DNA of 64,000 nt from JAFAGX01 sp035623255 (GTDB lineage Bacteria; Acidobacteriota; Terriglobia; Terriglobales; Acidobacteriaceae), in contig DASPTU010000039.1 in assembly GCA_035623255.1 (NCBI GenBank), forward strand, positions 1 through 64,000, given 5' to 3'. Position numbers and translations under genes: made by a program. The notes below the pieces were generated by a model, which saw only the letters and a program-made list of their open reading frames with translations, searched no databases and was not told where the DNA came from. Shown piece by piece: positions 15,900 through 24,535 of the stretch (its first letter is position 1; each line of letters starts with the position of its first letter).

Positions 15900-17660
15900 C
15901 TACTGTTCGTCTTTGGCGTTCTGCTCAGGTATCTCCTCGGCCCCGGGCATCACTTTTTTCAATGGCGCCTTGCGCTGCTCTTCCAGTTCCGGATGCGGCA
16001 GTGGTTTGCGTGGAAGCATCTGATCCCGCATGGCCGCGTTATAGACGAAGATGGCCTCAATAGTCGCTGCTTGTGCCAGATCATCCGCTTGCAGACGCTC
16101 GTATACGTCCATATTGGAGTGGTGGGTACGGGAGCCATAGTCCAGCGGTTCCTGGATGAATTGAAAACCGGGAATGCCTACCGCGTCGAACGTTTCGTGA
16201 TCAGTGCCGCCGGTGTTCCTCATGCTAAGGGTGCTGACACCAAGATCCTTTAGCGGTTCGATCCATTGCTCAAAGATCGGCCCGATTGCCGCGTTTTCTT
16301 GCAGGTACACGCCGCGAATTCTCCCGCTACCGTTATCGACATTGAAATAACCGGAAATTTTTTGCTGGTCCGGTTTGAGCTGGACTGGTCCCGCAGCCTT
16401 CCGCAACCACTCCGGGAGTTTGAGCTGGTCTGGTGCCGTCGAAAGCGGAACGAACCCAAAGTGATCTTTCACATAGCCAGCCGAACCGAACTCACCTTGC
16501 TCCTCACCGGTCCACAAACCCACACGGATGGTTCGTCGTGGCTTGACCTGCAAAGCATTCAGAATACGCATCACTTCCATGGCGACGACCGTTCCCGCAC
16601 CGTTATCTGTCGCCCCGGTGCCCGAGGCCCAGGAGTCCAAGTGGCCACCCACCATCACGAGTTCATCCTTGAGCTTCGGATCCGCGCCCGGAATTTCGGC
16701 GATGGTGTCGAAACCGTGCTCATGATCGCCGCTAAAGACTGTGTCGACGTTCATCTCGATCGTGACCGGAACATGAGCTTTGAGCAGGCGATAAACGCGG
16801 CCATAATTTTCAATCGCCATCACGACTACCGGAAGCGGCGGAGCATGTTCGCGCTGATAACTGAACCACGAGAAACTTCCGTCATCGAAAATTGTTCCTC
16901 CGGAGCCGCCTGAATTTTGGCCATCGCGGCTCGGCAGAACGACTGCGATTGCACGCTCCGAGGCTATGAACCCTGCCACCTTGGCTCGCAGTTCCTGCTT
17001 CTTGAAGTATTCCATCTCATCGAATTCATGTTCCGGCTTGACCGGGTATTCCGCGATGCGAGCCAGATCCTTCTCATCCAGGCGCTTAAACAGGGGCTTG
17101 TCTACTGGTTTCACCTCGCGCATTTCGCCCAGCAATACAATTCGGCCAGCGAGCTTGCCCTTGAACTTGTTTAAATCCTCTTCTTTGCTAACCTCCATCG
17201 ATATCGCTGGCGCCTTGATCGTCCCGTTAGTGGAAGGCGACCACGGCGCAGCCTGCGCTATAAACACAGCGGTATCAGGCGATGCCATGCGGACCCAGGT
17301 ATTGATCTGCTGCCAGCCCATTCCGAATTCGCCCCAGTCTTCAAGATGGGCATTGCTGCAACCCATGGCAGCAAACTGTTCGCGTGTCCATTCATTCGCT
17401 TTTTTCAAGTTAGGGGAACCGGTGAGCCGGGGGCCGATACCGTCCATTAACGCCGACGCGTATTCCATGGCATGGGAGTGGTGTAATCCTTCATCACGGA
17501 TTTCCTGGTACATGGTGAGATCGAGGTTCTCTTTGGCCGGCTGTGGAAGTTCGTAAGATGGCTTGCTTGTGTCAGTGGAGGTATTTGTCTTCTTCTCGGC
17601 TGCGAAAACCGTCAAACAGACCGCGAGAATAATGCAGATTACAGGCGTTTTCCCCTTCAT
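15900..17660 (-). CDS. Secreted M28-family metallopeptidase with PA domain
   Basis: 586 residues. Signal peptide at 1-21 (M-K-G-K-T-P-V-I-C-I-I-L-A-V-C-L). A protease-associated insertion lies at about 140-320. The di-zinc M28 site is complete: G-G-H-L-D-S-W (His, Asp), G-A-T-D-N-G-A-G (bridging Asp), G-E-E-Q-G (catalytic and ligand Glu), N-V-D-N-G and T-D-H-E. Likely an extracytoplasmic aminopeptidase or carboxypeptidase. It follows the radical SAM gene by 52 bp on the same strand, so it could be the last gene of that array and, if so, a candidate for peptide trimming; this link rests on position only. The tail is charged. Confidence 0.9.
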   Translation of the reverse strand: MKGKTPVICIILAVCLTVFAAEKKTNTSTDTSKPSYELPQPAKENLDLTMYQEIRDEGLHHSHAMEYASALMDGIGPRLTGSPNLKKANEWTREQFAAMGCSNAHLEDWGEFGMGWQQINTWVRMASPDTAVFIAQAAPWSPSTNGTIKAPAISMEVSKEEDLNKFKGKLAGRIVLLGEMREVKPVDKPLFKRLDEKDLARIAEYPVKPEHEFDEMEYFKKQELRAKVAGFIASERAIAVVLPSRDGQNSGGSGGTIFDDGSFSWFSYQREHAPPLPVVVMAIENYGRVYRLLKAHVPVTIEMNVDTVFSGDHEHGFDTIAEIPGADPKLKDELVMVGGHLDSWASGTGATDNGAGTVVAMEVMRILNALQVKPRRTIRVGLWTGEEQGEFGSAGYVKDHFGFVPLSTAPDQLKLPEWLRKAAGPVQLKPDQQKISGYFNVDNGSGRIRGVYLQENAAIGPIFEQWIEPLKDLGVSTLSMRNTGGTDHETFDAVGIPGFQFIQEPLDYGSRTHHSNMDVYERLQADDLAQAATIEAIFVYNAAMRDQMLPRKPLPHPELEEQRKAPLKKVMPGAEEIPEQNAKDEQ

Positions 17661-17712
17661 TGCCCAGTCACCTCGTAAAAGAAAAAAGGCAGCGTAGCAG
17701 AAACGTGCGGAC

Positions 17713-18804
17713 TTAACAAATGGGCTGAATTTGAATCAAAGGCGTGGTCGGCCGCCCCCGTGAGCCCATCATCATGTTGGCGGTGACGATGCCCGTTCGT
17801 TGGAATGATTTTTCACAGTCGGCCGTCGAGGGTCCGCGCATATTGCCCTCCATGTACGCCAGACCGGGGCAGCGAGTACATGTGCCGACGTGTGCGCAGG
17901 ACGAACAAACGTGAAGGTCGCGGGCCCGGATAGAACGAACATCGTTTAACTGTTTTGAGTCCCGCCAGATACTCAGAAACTTTTGTTTTCGAATGTTGCC
18001 GCAAGGCAGGGGAAACTGCACGCAGGGAAACACATCGCCATAAGGCGAAATGTAACAAGCCGTATGTCCTGCGCTGCAAGGATAGCCGTCCATGATATCG
18101 TCGCCGGGCGGCGGTGGGGGCGCGCAGAATTCCTCAACGTCTCCCACCAGCGTTTCTTCGCGGAAGACTTTCCTAAGCTCAGACCCTTCAATGCGCAAAT
18201 CGAGGATCGATTTATCGCCATCCATTTTCGGCGTGATCGTTGGATCGAGAGTGTAAGGAACTCCCAAGTCGCGGGCCAGCGCCATTACGCCTGTGTGGTC
18301 TGACAGATTTACTGTCGTGAGCACATTTGCAATTACCACCTTAAGTTGTTGCGATTTCAGAAAGCGGATCGCTTCGACGGTGCGCCCATGTGACCCTGGG
18401 ATCTTGGTGATTGCATCGTGGACCTCTGGGCGATGTGAATAAACGCTGATCTGAATCTGCTCGACATCCAATTCGCGTAGCCGTTTCGCCTGCACCTCGC
18501 GAACCATTACCCCGTTCGTTTTCACTTTGACGTTGAACAGCAGGCCTCGTGCACATTCGACGATTTCAAAGAAATCGCGGCGCATCAGAACCTCGCCGCC
18601 GCTCAGGGTCAGAAAAAAAACGCCGGCGTCGGCAAGCTGAGTCAATAGGTCACGAATTTCTGGGAGCGTCAGTTCGCCGTGGTCGTCGTGATCGAGATAA
18701 CAATGTACGCAGCGCTCGTTGCAGCGGTAAGTAATATCGAGATGCACGCTGAGCGGGATCCCCAGTGCTAGCGCCTTTTGATTCGCTTCAAAAAGCAGGC
18801 TCAT
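17713..18804 (-). CDS. Radical SAM / SPASM peptide-maturase-like protein
   Basis: 363 residues. The AdoMet-cluster motif C-N-E-R-C-V-H-C (CxxxCxxC) is at about 28-35, with L-S-G-G-E as SAM-binding motif. The C-terminal half has the Cys set of a SPASM domain binding auxiliary Fe-S clusters: C-S-A-G, C-Y-I-S-P-Y-G-D-V-F-P-C, then C-S-S-C-A-H-V-G-T-C-T-R-C-P-G and a later Cys. This is the PqqE/AlbA type of enzyme that modifies ribosomal peptides. The ATG overlaps the PqqD-like gene by 4 bp. No precursor peptide gene was seen nearby. The protein ends in an unusual tail (P-T-T-P-L-I-Q-I-Q-P-I-C) with a terminal Cys. Confidence 0.9.
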   Translation of the reverse strand: MSLLFEANQKALALGIPLSVHLDITYRCNERCVHCYLDHDDHGELTLPEIRDLLTQLADAGVFFLTLSGGEVLMRRDFFEIVECARGLLFNVKVKTNGVMVREVQAKRLRELDVEQIQISVYSHRPEVHDAITKIPGSHGRTVEAIRFLKSQQLKVVIANVLTTVNLSDHTGVMALARDLGVPYTLDPTITPKMDGDKSILDLRIEGSELRKVFREETLVGDVEEFCAPPPPPGDDIMDGYPCSAGHTACYISPYGDVFPCVQFPLPCGNIRKQKFLSIWRDSKQLNDVRSIRARDLHVCSSCAHVGTCTRCPGLAYMEGNMRGPSTADCEKSFQRTGIVTANMMMGSRGRPTTPLIQIQPIC

Positions 18805-19151
18805 GCTGGTATCGGCGGCAAAGGAGACGCCTCTATGATCGGTTGGTCTGAGATACGAAGTATGCCGTGTTCCGCAAGGTCCTTTACGAACTGCTCGGCG
18901 TCGGTTTGAGCTTGGACATGTCCAACGTCAAATTCCGCACAGATTGTCCGAGTGATGATTTCGGAAAGTGGGGTCCGCCCATCGGCGGCCTGCCAAATTG
19001 CGGTGCCGACTTGGTTCAATGTGAAAAAGGTGGAGTCCACCGCCGACATGATCATCATCTCGCCACCGACGAGGCGCGCCGCAATTGCCGAACTTCTCGC
19101 GATGTAGTGATCGGAAATGAATGCCCTCTCGTTTAAGCTATTATGTTCCAC
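18801..19151 (-). CDS. PqqD-like peptide-binding protein
   Basis: 116 residues. The winged-helix pattern of PqqD/RRE proteins is clear: F-F-T-L-N-Q-V-G-T-A-I-W-Q near residues 42-54, then a helix-rich part (F-V-K-D-L-A-E-H-G-I-L). Such proteins bind the leader of a precursor peptide and present it to a radical SAM partner. It overlaps the upstream HPr-kinase-like gene by 19 bp and the downstream maturase by 4 bp, so all are translationally coupled. The N-terminal 20 residues and the Pro-rich C-terminus are extra to the core fold. Confidence 0.85.
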   Translation of the reverse strand: MEHNSLNERAFISDHYIARSSAIAARLVGGEMMIMSAVDSTFFTLNQVGTAIWQAADGRTPLSEIITRTICAEFDVGHVQAQTDAEQFVKDLAEHGILRISDQPIIEASPLPPIPA

Positions 19152-19951
19152 ACACGCTCATCTGGGAAGAAAGTCAAGCGGCGCACAGGTACCTGGTTTA
19201 CAAACTCGCAGGCAGAGTCAAAAACTCGTCTCACTAAGCTCTGGTCTTGCGCAAAAAATAACATGTTTCTTAAGATTGAACGCAATGCTTCGCTTCGATC
19301 GATGTCCTCTGTTCGATTATCCGGCCCTTTGTTCAACAGAAAAACTGACTGAATCGGAGCTGAAACGTTCTGCCCCGCTCGCGCCAGTTCGCCGCTGAAG
19401 GGCGTCCCGCAGGCGAAGTACTTCCCCTCTTTTCGAACCACGTAGGAAATTTCGTCACTGAGAAGCGTGGCCTCGGCAGGAGCGAGCCGTGCGATCGTGG
19501 TCTTCCCAGCCCCCGAGATCCCGGTGAAGAGAAATGCGCGGCAGCCGCGAAGCGCACTGGCTGCATGCAGCAAAAATCCGCCCTGATCAGCGAGAACGAG
19601 GCTATGAATGATTCGCAATACGGAATCAATGGCGTACGGGCTGGAAAGCTGACGAACGATACCTTGTCCACTAGCAGGGTTCCAGCGGGCATGAAAATCG
19701 CCGCGCTGCAAGAACCAGTCCTGACCGCGCAAAGTAACTTCCAAATCCCGGTCCAGATCGCCGACAGCGACAGGCTTGATCAATTCGACTTCGAGCTCAA
19801 GCTGTTGTGGCTGGGAGGAGGTAATGAATCCGTTATAACGCTGAACGAGCAAGCGATGGAATTCCGGGTCATCAGTGTGAAGGGCGACTGCGGTTCCGCC
19901 GATTTCTAGTGTCAGCGGCTTGATTCCAGCAATGGCGCTTGCTGCCGTCAT
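19133..19951 (-). CDS. HPr-kinase-like protein
   Basis: 272 residues. The P-loop G-I-S-G-A-G-K-T-T follows the typical L-L-H-A-A-S-A-L-R segment that precedes it in HPr-kinase-like proteins of peptide-maturation clusters; L-L-S-D-E-I is the Walker B equivalent. The N-terminal 110 residues are family-specific. There is no PTS gene in the window, so a true HPr kinase role is unlikely; homologues next to PqqD and radical SAM genes are thought to phosphorylate a peptide or assist its maturation. It overlaps both neighbours (4 and 19 bp). Confidence 0.8.
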   Translation of the reverse strand: MTAASAIAGIKPLTLEIGGTAVALHTDDPEFHRLLVQRYNGFITSSQPQQLELEVELIKPVAVGDLDRDLEVTLRGQDWFLQRGDFHARWNPASGQGIVRQLSSPYAIDSVLRIIHSLVLADQGGFLLHAASALRGCRAFLFTGISGAGKTTIARLAPAEATLLSDEISYVVRKEGKYFACGTPFSGELARAGQNVSAPIQSVFLLNKGPDNRTEDIDRSEALRSILRNMLFFAQDQSLVRRVFDSACEFVNQVPVRRLTFFPDERVWNIIA

Positions 19952-20475
19952 GACCGTGACGCCATGGTATGGCTTTGTCCGTGAGTTATGTCGTCATGCA
20001 ACCGATGAGTGCGCCACGCCAAATATGCACGCTGCGCAACTCGTCTACAGATTCGCGAACGGCATAGCACCGCCGCAAGAAAACGACGCAGGACGGGAAG
20101 AGAGCTATCAGGCGCGATGGTTTGTTCGTGGCGGTGAATTTCCAAGACCTTTCCCAGGACGTCTTCACAGCGAACTGCTGGATCGTTCTGCGGCATGGCG
20201 TCGCCGCGAGTAATCCAATGCGAACCGTCTTTTTGCACGAGCCGATGGACCCGAATGCCTTGTCCCGTATCAACGAGCACTACATCGCCGGACGCGAACC
20301 GATCCGATGGCATGCCTTTGATGACCAGAGCGTCTCCCGGCCAGATCGTCGGAAGCATGCTGGTTCCGAACGCCTTGAGTCGGACCATCCCCCGAGACCG
20401 CAAGACTTTAGTGGTTAACTCCAGTTTTTGCCCCTGAACTGCCGTGTTTCTTTCGATGTCTCGAGGCGCATACAT
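19948..20475 (-). CDS. S24/S26-type peptidase (signal-peptidase-like)
   Basis: 175 residues. G-T-S-M-L-P-T-I-W-P-G-D at about 37-48 is the S24/S26 catalytic-Ser box; G-D-V-V-L-V-D, V-H-R-L-V and I-T-R-G-D-A-M-P-Q-N-D follow in the order expected for a short signal-peptidase fold. The general base may be the His of V-H-R, as in ER-type signal peptidases. No obvious membrane anchor; the C-terminus is Arg/His-rich. First gene of the four-gene coupled cassette. It lies 70 bp downstream of cysH, with no terminator seen between, so read-through from the sulfur operon is possible. Confidence 0.75.
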   Translation of the reverse strand: MYAPRDIERNTAVQGQKLELTTKVLRSRGMVRLKAFGTSMLPTIWPGDALVIKGMPSDRFASGDVVLVDTGQGIRVHRLVQKDGSHWITRGDAMPQNDPAVRCEDVLGKVLEIHRHEQTIAPDSSLPVLRRFLAAVLCRSRICRRVAQRAYLAWRTHRLHDDITHGQSHTMASRS

Positions 20476-20545
20476 CCATCGGCAGTCTACAAGAGAGGTG
20501 CTACTGATGGGATTGTGAGTGTTTATTCCTCTTCACGATGGCGTT

Positions 20546-21259
20546 CTAAATGTCACTGATATTTGACTGCAGCGCCTCTGTCGTGTGGAGACCGCACTCG
20601 GTCTTTGCGAAGCCGGGCCATCGCCCCGCCCGAGGGTCTTCGCCCGGGCTTATGGCTCTCGTGCAGTACGTGCACCCAATACTGGGATAGCTTCGATCAT
20701 GTAAGACGTTGTAAGGGACGTGATGCTCATGGATGTATCGCCAGACCTGTTTTGAACTCCAATCCACCAGGGGGTTGATTTTGATAAGGCCGAACTTTGC
20801 GTCCCATTCAACCTTCTGCGCATTTGCGCGGGTGGATGTCTGGTCGCGGCGAATGCTTGATATCCAAGCCCGCAGTTCGCCAAGCTTTCTTCGGAGTGGC
20901 TCGACCTTTCGCAATTCGCAGCAGTGATCGGGATTGCGCGCCCAGAGCCCTGGACCGTGCGTTTCCTCCTGTTTCTCCGGAGAGAGCAACGAATACACTC
21001 TTTCAATCTTGATCCCGTAGCGCTCCTCGATCTGATCCATCAGATTGTAGGTTTGCGGGAACAGAAACTCTGTGTCGAGCGTAAACACGCGAAAGTCGCG
21101 CTGCAAGTGCGATGCCATGTCGATAAGTACCATTCCTTCCGCGCCGAAGGCAGAGGAGATGGCAAGCTCACCGCGAAACCTCTTGAAAGCCCAGTTCAGG
21201 ACTTGCTCCGGCGTCCAGTTCTCCGCTAGAAATTGAATACTCGCCAGTTCGTGGGTCAC
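20546..21259 (-). CDS. cysH: Adenylyl-sulfate (APS) reductase, assimilatory
   Basis: 237 residues. Reduces activated sulfate to sulfite with thioredoxin or glutathione electrons. The PP-loop-type N-terminus is S-S-A-F-G-A-E-G-M-V-L. The Cys pairs C-C (in P-D-H-C-C-E-L-R-K) and C-T-Y-C bind a 4Fe-4S cluster, which marks the APS-using form; the C-terminal E-C-G-L-H motif holds the catalytic Cys. The start overlaps the SUMT gene by 4 bp. Part of the sulfite reductase / siroheme operon, so its product sulfite feeds directly to the first gene's enzyme. Confidence 0.95.
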   Translation of the reverse strand: MTHELASIQFLAENWTPEQVLNWAFKRFRGELAISSAFGAEGMVLIDMASHLQRDFRVFTLDTEFLFPQTYNLMDQIEERYGIKIERVYSLLSPEKQEETHGPGLWARNPDHCCELRKVEPLRRKLGELRAWISSIRRDQTSTRANAQKVEWDAKFGLIKINPLVDWSSKQVWRYIHEHHVPYNVLHDRSYPSIGCTYCTRAISPGEDPRAGRWPGFAKTECGLHTTEALQSNISDI

Positions 21260-22077
21260 GCGACCCCCTCGTTGGTCTTGAAGTCGAGCAATTCAGCCAG
21301 CCCCTGCCAAACGTCGCCCGACTTCAGGCCGTTATAGCTCGATTGCGAGAAAGAATCGCCTGCCAATTCTTGAGCGAGATTTACCACGTTTCCGACGATC
21401 AGGAGCGCAGGGCTGGGGAAATCTCTTCCCTCATTGAGACGCGCCAGAGTTGTGGTCGCAATCTCCTCATGGGCCGTTGTCGCGGCCGAAATCACAGCAC
21501 ACGCGGTTTCCTCAGAAAGTCCCGCGTGCGTGAGCCGAAGTGCAAGGGCGGCGTAGTTGTGGCCAGGCATGTAAATGGCAAGCGTGGCGCCGCTCGAGAC
21601 CAGCTTTTTCCAGTCAACGCCCTCATGCTCCTCGGCGGTGTGGCCGGTAAGAAATATCAGTGCGTGCGAAATGTTTCGGTGCGTCAGGGGAATCTGAGCA
21701 GCGGCCGCAGCGCCCAAAGCCGCGGTAACGCCCGGCACAATTTCGAACTCGATGCCGGCTTTCCGAAGTGCTTCAATCTCTTCTCCACCGCGGCCAAAAA
21801 TCAGCGGATCACCGCTCTTGAGCCGAACCACCTGCAATTTTGATTCAGCGAGAGTAACCAGGAGGAAATTGATCTCCGCTTGAGTAATGTTCTTTCTGCC
21901 ATAGCGCTTTCCCACCCTGTAAAGCTGGGCCGCGGGCGATGTCAGTTTCAAGATTTCGCTCGAAACGAGATCATCGTATAGAACCGCGTCTGCGCTCTTA
22001 AGAAGGCGAAGAGCTTTCACTGTCAGTAGATCCGGATCGCCGGGTCCCGCACCGACCAGGTATACCTTGCCTTTCAT
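21256..22077 (-). CDS. cobA: Uroporphyrinogen-III C-methyltransferase (SUMT)
   Basis: 273 residues. Makes precorrin-2 from uroporphyrinogen III with two SAM molecules, first step to siroheme. G-K-V-Y-L-V-G-A-G-P-G-D-P-D-L-L-T-V-K-A at the N-terminus, Y-D-D-L-V-S and L-K-S-G-D-P-L-I-F-G-R-G-G-E-E are SUMT signatures. It overlaps both neighbours by 4 bp. In this operon the siroheme serves sulfite reductase, so regulation with sulfur assimilation makes sense. C-terminal 30 residues are beyond the usual fold. Confidence 0.95.
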   Translation of the reverse strand: MKGKVYLVGAGPGDPDLLTVKALRLLKSADAVLYDDLVSSEILKLTSPAAQLYRVGKRYGRKNITQAEINFLLVTLAESKLQVVRLKSGDPLIFGRGGEEIEALRKAGIEFEIVPGVTAALGAAAAAQIPLTHRNISHALIFLTGHTAEEHEGVDWKKLVSSGATLAIYMPGHNYAALALRLTHAGLSEETACAVISAATTAHEEIATTTLARLNEGRDFPSPALLIVGNVVNLAQELAGDSFSQSSYNGLKSGDVWQGLAELLDFKTNEGVA

Positions 22078-22694
22078 GCTGCTTCTCCTTGGGGCTTCTG
22101 CGTGCGCCTGGCCGAAACCATCCTTTCGAAAGCCTCCTGGCTCGCCAGTGACTGCAACAGAAACCGTTTTTCTTCGGGGGCCAATCCGCTCTGCAGCACT
22201 TCACGCCTGGTTTTCCCAAGGGCCGCTACCCACGCGGCGTATCCTGGTCCGAATTGCCGCTCCAATTGCTGCCGCAGCTTTTGTGCCAAGGATGGGCTTT
22301 GGCCTCCGGTAGAGATTGCGATCTGCAGGTCGCCGCGCTGAACCACGGCGGGATAAAAGAAATCACATTGTTCCGGCACATCGACCACATTGCACAGAAC
22401 ACCGCGTGCACTTGCTTCCCGGAATATGAGTTCGTTGACCGAGCTTGACGACGTGGCTACGACAACCACGAAGACCCCCTCCAAATCGCGAACCGCAAAA
22501 GCTCGCTCCTCGAAAGTGATTGCACCGGACTTCACCCATTCCTGCACGCGTTCGGTGGCATGAAGCGCGACCACACGAACTCTCGCGCCAGTGTTCAGTA
22601 AACCTTCGATCTTGCCCTCAGCCATCTTTCCGGCGCCAACTACAAGAACCTTGCGCCCGGCCAGCTTTACGAAAATTGGAAACAGCCGCTCCAT
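22074..22694 (-). CDS. Precorrin-2 dehydrogenase / sirohydrochlorin ferrochelatase (CysG-N / Met8-like)
   Basis: 206 residues, equal to the N-terminal part of CysG. Oxidises precorrin-2 with NAD and is expected to insert iron to give siroheme. Rossmann motif V-L-V-V-G-A-G-K-M-A-E-G-K at residues 14-26, then the conserved C-N-V-V-D-V-P-E-Q-C-D-F-F-Y-P-A segment with the functional Asp, and I-S-T-G-G-Q-S-P. It overlaps SUMT by 4 bp and follows the reductase gene by 3 bp. Split from SUMT, unlike the CysG fusion of enterobacteria. Confidence 0.93.
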   Translation of the reverse strand: MERLFPIFVKLAGRKVLVVGAGKMAEGKIEGLLNTGARVRVVALHATERVQEWVKSGAITFEERAFAVRDLEGVFVVVVATSSSSVNELIFREASARGVLCNVVDVPEQCDFFYPAVVQRGDLQIAISTGGQSPSLAQKLRQQLERQFGPGYAAWVAALGKTRREVLQSGLAPEEKRFLLQSLASQEAFERMVSARRTQKPQGEAA

Positions 22695-22697
22695 GCA

Positions 22698-24395
22698 CTA
22701 ACCCTCCAAGCCACGCGGCACTGGGCCTTGCGGAAGATCGCGAATGACGGCCACAACCGCCTGGCCCGCAAGGAAACCGCGCAGCTCCTCATCGCCATGG
22801 CGGGCGAAAAACCGTCGCAGGTTCTCACCGGGTAAACGAGCCGTCATATACGTGCTTAGCAATCGCTCGATTGCGTCCGGCACATCAGCCGCGGTACAGC
22901 GATACCCGATCGGACGGGCAATGCCCTGGTTCCGGCCGACCGCGCCGCCCACGCAGAAGTAATAGGCGTCGACCATTCGGCCATCAACTTTCAGCTTCTT
23001 GCCTTCAATCCCGATGTCGGCAATCCAGTGCTGACCACAACTGTTGGGGCAACCAGTGACGTGCAGCTTCAGGTCTTGATCAAACCCGGGTAGCCTGTCT
23101 TCGAGCTCCTGCACGAGCCAGCGCGAAAAACTCTTGGTTTCCGTAATCGCCAGCTTGCAGAATTCCGTACCACTGCAAGCGACGGCGCCGCGCCAGAAGG
23201 GCGAGGCTTCAATCCGCAACCCGACCGCATCGAGCTCCCTCGCCAATGCGCCGGTATCGTGACGCCGCACATTCACGATCAAAAGGTTTTGCATGTTGGT
23301 GGTCCGCAGGTCTCCATCGGCAAAGCGATCGGCTAACTCTGCTGCCACCTGCATCTGCTCAGGATGGATTCGGCCCCGAAGCACAGCAGCTCCGACGTAA
23401 CAATATCCGGCCTGTTTTTGCGCATGGATACCGACGTGGTCGCGATAGGCATCAACAGGCGCTTGCTCTTCCGCCGCAGGCTCGAGCGAAAATCCAATTC
23501 GCTTCTGCAGTTCCCGGAGAAAATCGTCCGCAGTCCAACGGTGCCGCAAGAACAGGAATTTCAGGCGTGCCCGCTCCCGGTGTTCCCGAAGATGGTCCGA
23601 GTCACGAAAAATTTCGGCTATGCCCTTCACCACCGGCAGCACCTGGTTCCACTTCACAAAGGCGTTCAAGCGGGCGGCCAGATATGGCTCAGTCGAAAGC
23701 CCGCCGCCGACGCGCAAAGAGAATCCAATTTCATCTCTCCCGCCGTATGTACGACGAACCGCAGTGAGGCCGATATCATTGATCTCTGGATAGGCGCACC
23801 AGACCGCGCATCCGCTGACGGAAATCTTGAATTTGCGCGGCAGGTTGTAGAACTCGGGATTGCCCGCCAACATCCGCGTAACTTCAAGCGCCAGCGGAGA
23901 CGCATCGCAGATCTGTTCTGCGTCGACGCCAGCCAATGGGCAGCCCGTGACGTTGCGAGTCACGTCGCCGCAGGCGCCCATGGTGTTCAGACCACAATTC
24001 GCGAGCGCGTCCAAGACTTCCGGGAGGGCCTCGATGGTGACCCAGTGAAGCTGGATGTTCTGCCGGACCGTGATATCGGCAACCCCGCGCCCATACTGCT
24101 TGCTGAGCGCGGCAATCGTTCGCAGCTGGTTGGAGCGCAAGATGCCATTCGGGATGCGGATACGAACCATAAAATAGGGCAGGGCTCGGCCTTCGCCGTT
24201 CTGCCCGCCGATCACACCAACGCCATCTCCCTGGGTGTAAACGCCCCACCACCGTAGATAAGTTCCTAGCCACTCGGGCGGGATGGAACTGAATCCTTCG
24301 CGCGCAAAACCGCGGATCGCATCGAGCGCTTCCCACGGATTGATCTCCCGTTTTAAGCGTTCCACGCGCTGCGCCTTGGTTTCTTTTTCAGCCAT
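22698..24395 (-). CDS. Ferredoxin-type sulfite (or nitrite) reductase, siroheme and 4Fe-4S
   Basis: 565 residues. Six-electron reduction of sulfite to sulfide. Two nitrite/sulfite reductase repeats; the first has the conserved R-Q-N-I-Q-L-H-W and G-C-P-L-A. The siroheme/cluster Cys set is C-S-G-T-E-F-C and C-P-N-S-C (about residues 410 and 453). Neighbours (APS reductase, siroheme genes, Cys-rich leader) favour sulfite over nitrite as substrate. ATG at 24395 lies 6 bases after the T-run of an intrinsic terminator, so expression depends on antitermination. First structural gene of the operon. Confidence 0.93.
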   Translation of the reverse strand: MAEKETKAQRVERLKREINPWEALDAIRGFAREGFSSIPPEWLGTYLRWWGVYTQGDGVGVIGGQNGEGRALPYFMVRIRIPNGILRSNQLRTIAALSKQYGRGVADITVRQNIQLHWVTIEALPEVLDALANCGLNTMGACGDVTRNVTGCPLAGVDAEQICDASPLALEVTRMLAGNPEFYNLPRKFKISVSGCAVWCAYPEINDIGLTAVRRTYGGRDEIGFSLRVGGGLSTEPYLAARLNAFVKWNQVLPVVKGIAEIFRDSDHLREHRERARLKFLFLRHRWTADDFLRELQKRIGFSLEPAAEEQAPVDAYRDHVGIHAQKQAGYCYVGAAVLRGRIHPEQMQVAAELADRFADGDLRTTNMQNLLIVNVRRHDTGALARELDAVGLRIEASPFWRGAVACSGTEFCKLAITETKSFSRWLVQELEDRLPGFDQDLKLHVTGCPNSCGQHWIADIGIEGKKLKVDGRMVDAYYFCVGGAVGRNQGIARPIGYRCTAADVPDAIERLLSTYMTARLPGENLRRFFARHGDEELRGFLAGQAVVAVIRDLPQGPVPRGLEG

Positions 24396-24401
24396 AGAAA
24401 C

Positions 24402-24436
24402 AAAAACCCACCGCCAGCTTTCTTCTGGCGATGGGT
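24402..24436 (-). terminator. Intrinsic terminator in the leader of the sulfite reductase operon
   Basis: On the minus strand, ACCCATCGCCAG (24436-24425) and CTGGCGGTGGGT (24417-24406) form an uninterrupted 12-bp stem (one G-U pair) with a 7-nt loop, directly followed by a T-run ending at 24402. It stands between promoter and first gene, so it is an attenuator rather than the end of a gene. Confidence 0.9.
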
Positions 24437-24535
24437 ATGAGTGCCGATGTTTAAAGAATAACTAGGTCAGCAGCCTCCTCAAGCCAGAAGACACGTTCGC
24501 GCAACAACAACAAGCGCAGTTACATGCGTTCCGGC
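24421..24535 (-). promoter_or_regulatory. Three-way attenuator: anti-antiterminator and antiterminator pairings
   Basis: Minus-strand segments: 1 = GCCGGAACGCATG (24535-24523), 2 = CGTGTCTTCTGGC (24495-24483), 3 = GCCAGAAGA (24429-24421). Segments 1 and 2 pair at 12 of 13 positions (one C-C mismatch, three G-U) around a small GCGC/GCGC hairpin. TCTTCTGGC of segment 2 is the perfect 9-base complement of segment 3, and segment 3 includes most of the inner half of the terminator's 5' arm. So 1:2 plus terminator is OFF and 2:3 is ON. Five of the six Cys codons of the leader peptide lie between segments 1 and 2 and the first overlaps the end of segment 1, so a stalled ribosome would block 1:2. Confidence 0.8.

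Noticed and set aside
24462..24494. A 10-codon GTG-started ORF in the sulfite reductase leader (S-S-G-L-R-R-L-L-T)
   Set aside because: It is the in-frame end of the longer ATG-started Cys-rich leader peptide; without the upstream Cys codons it would not explain the design.
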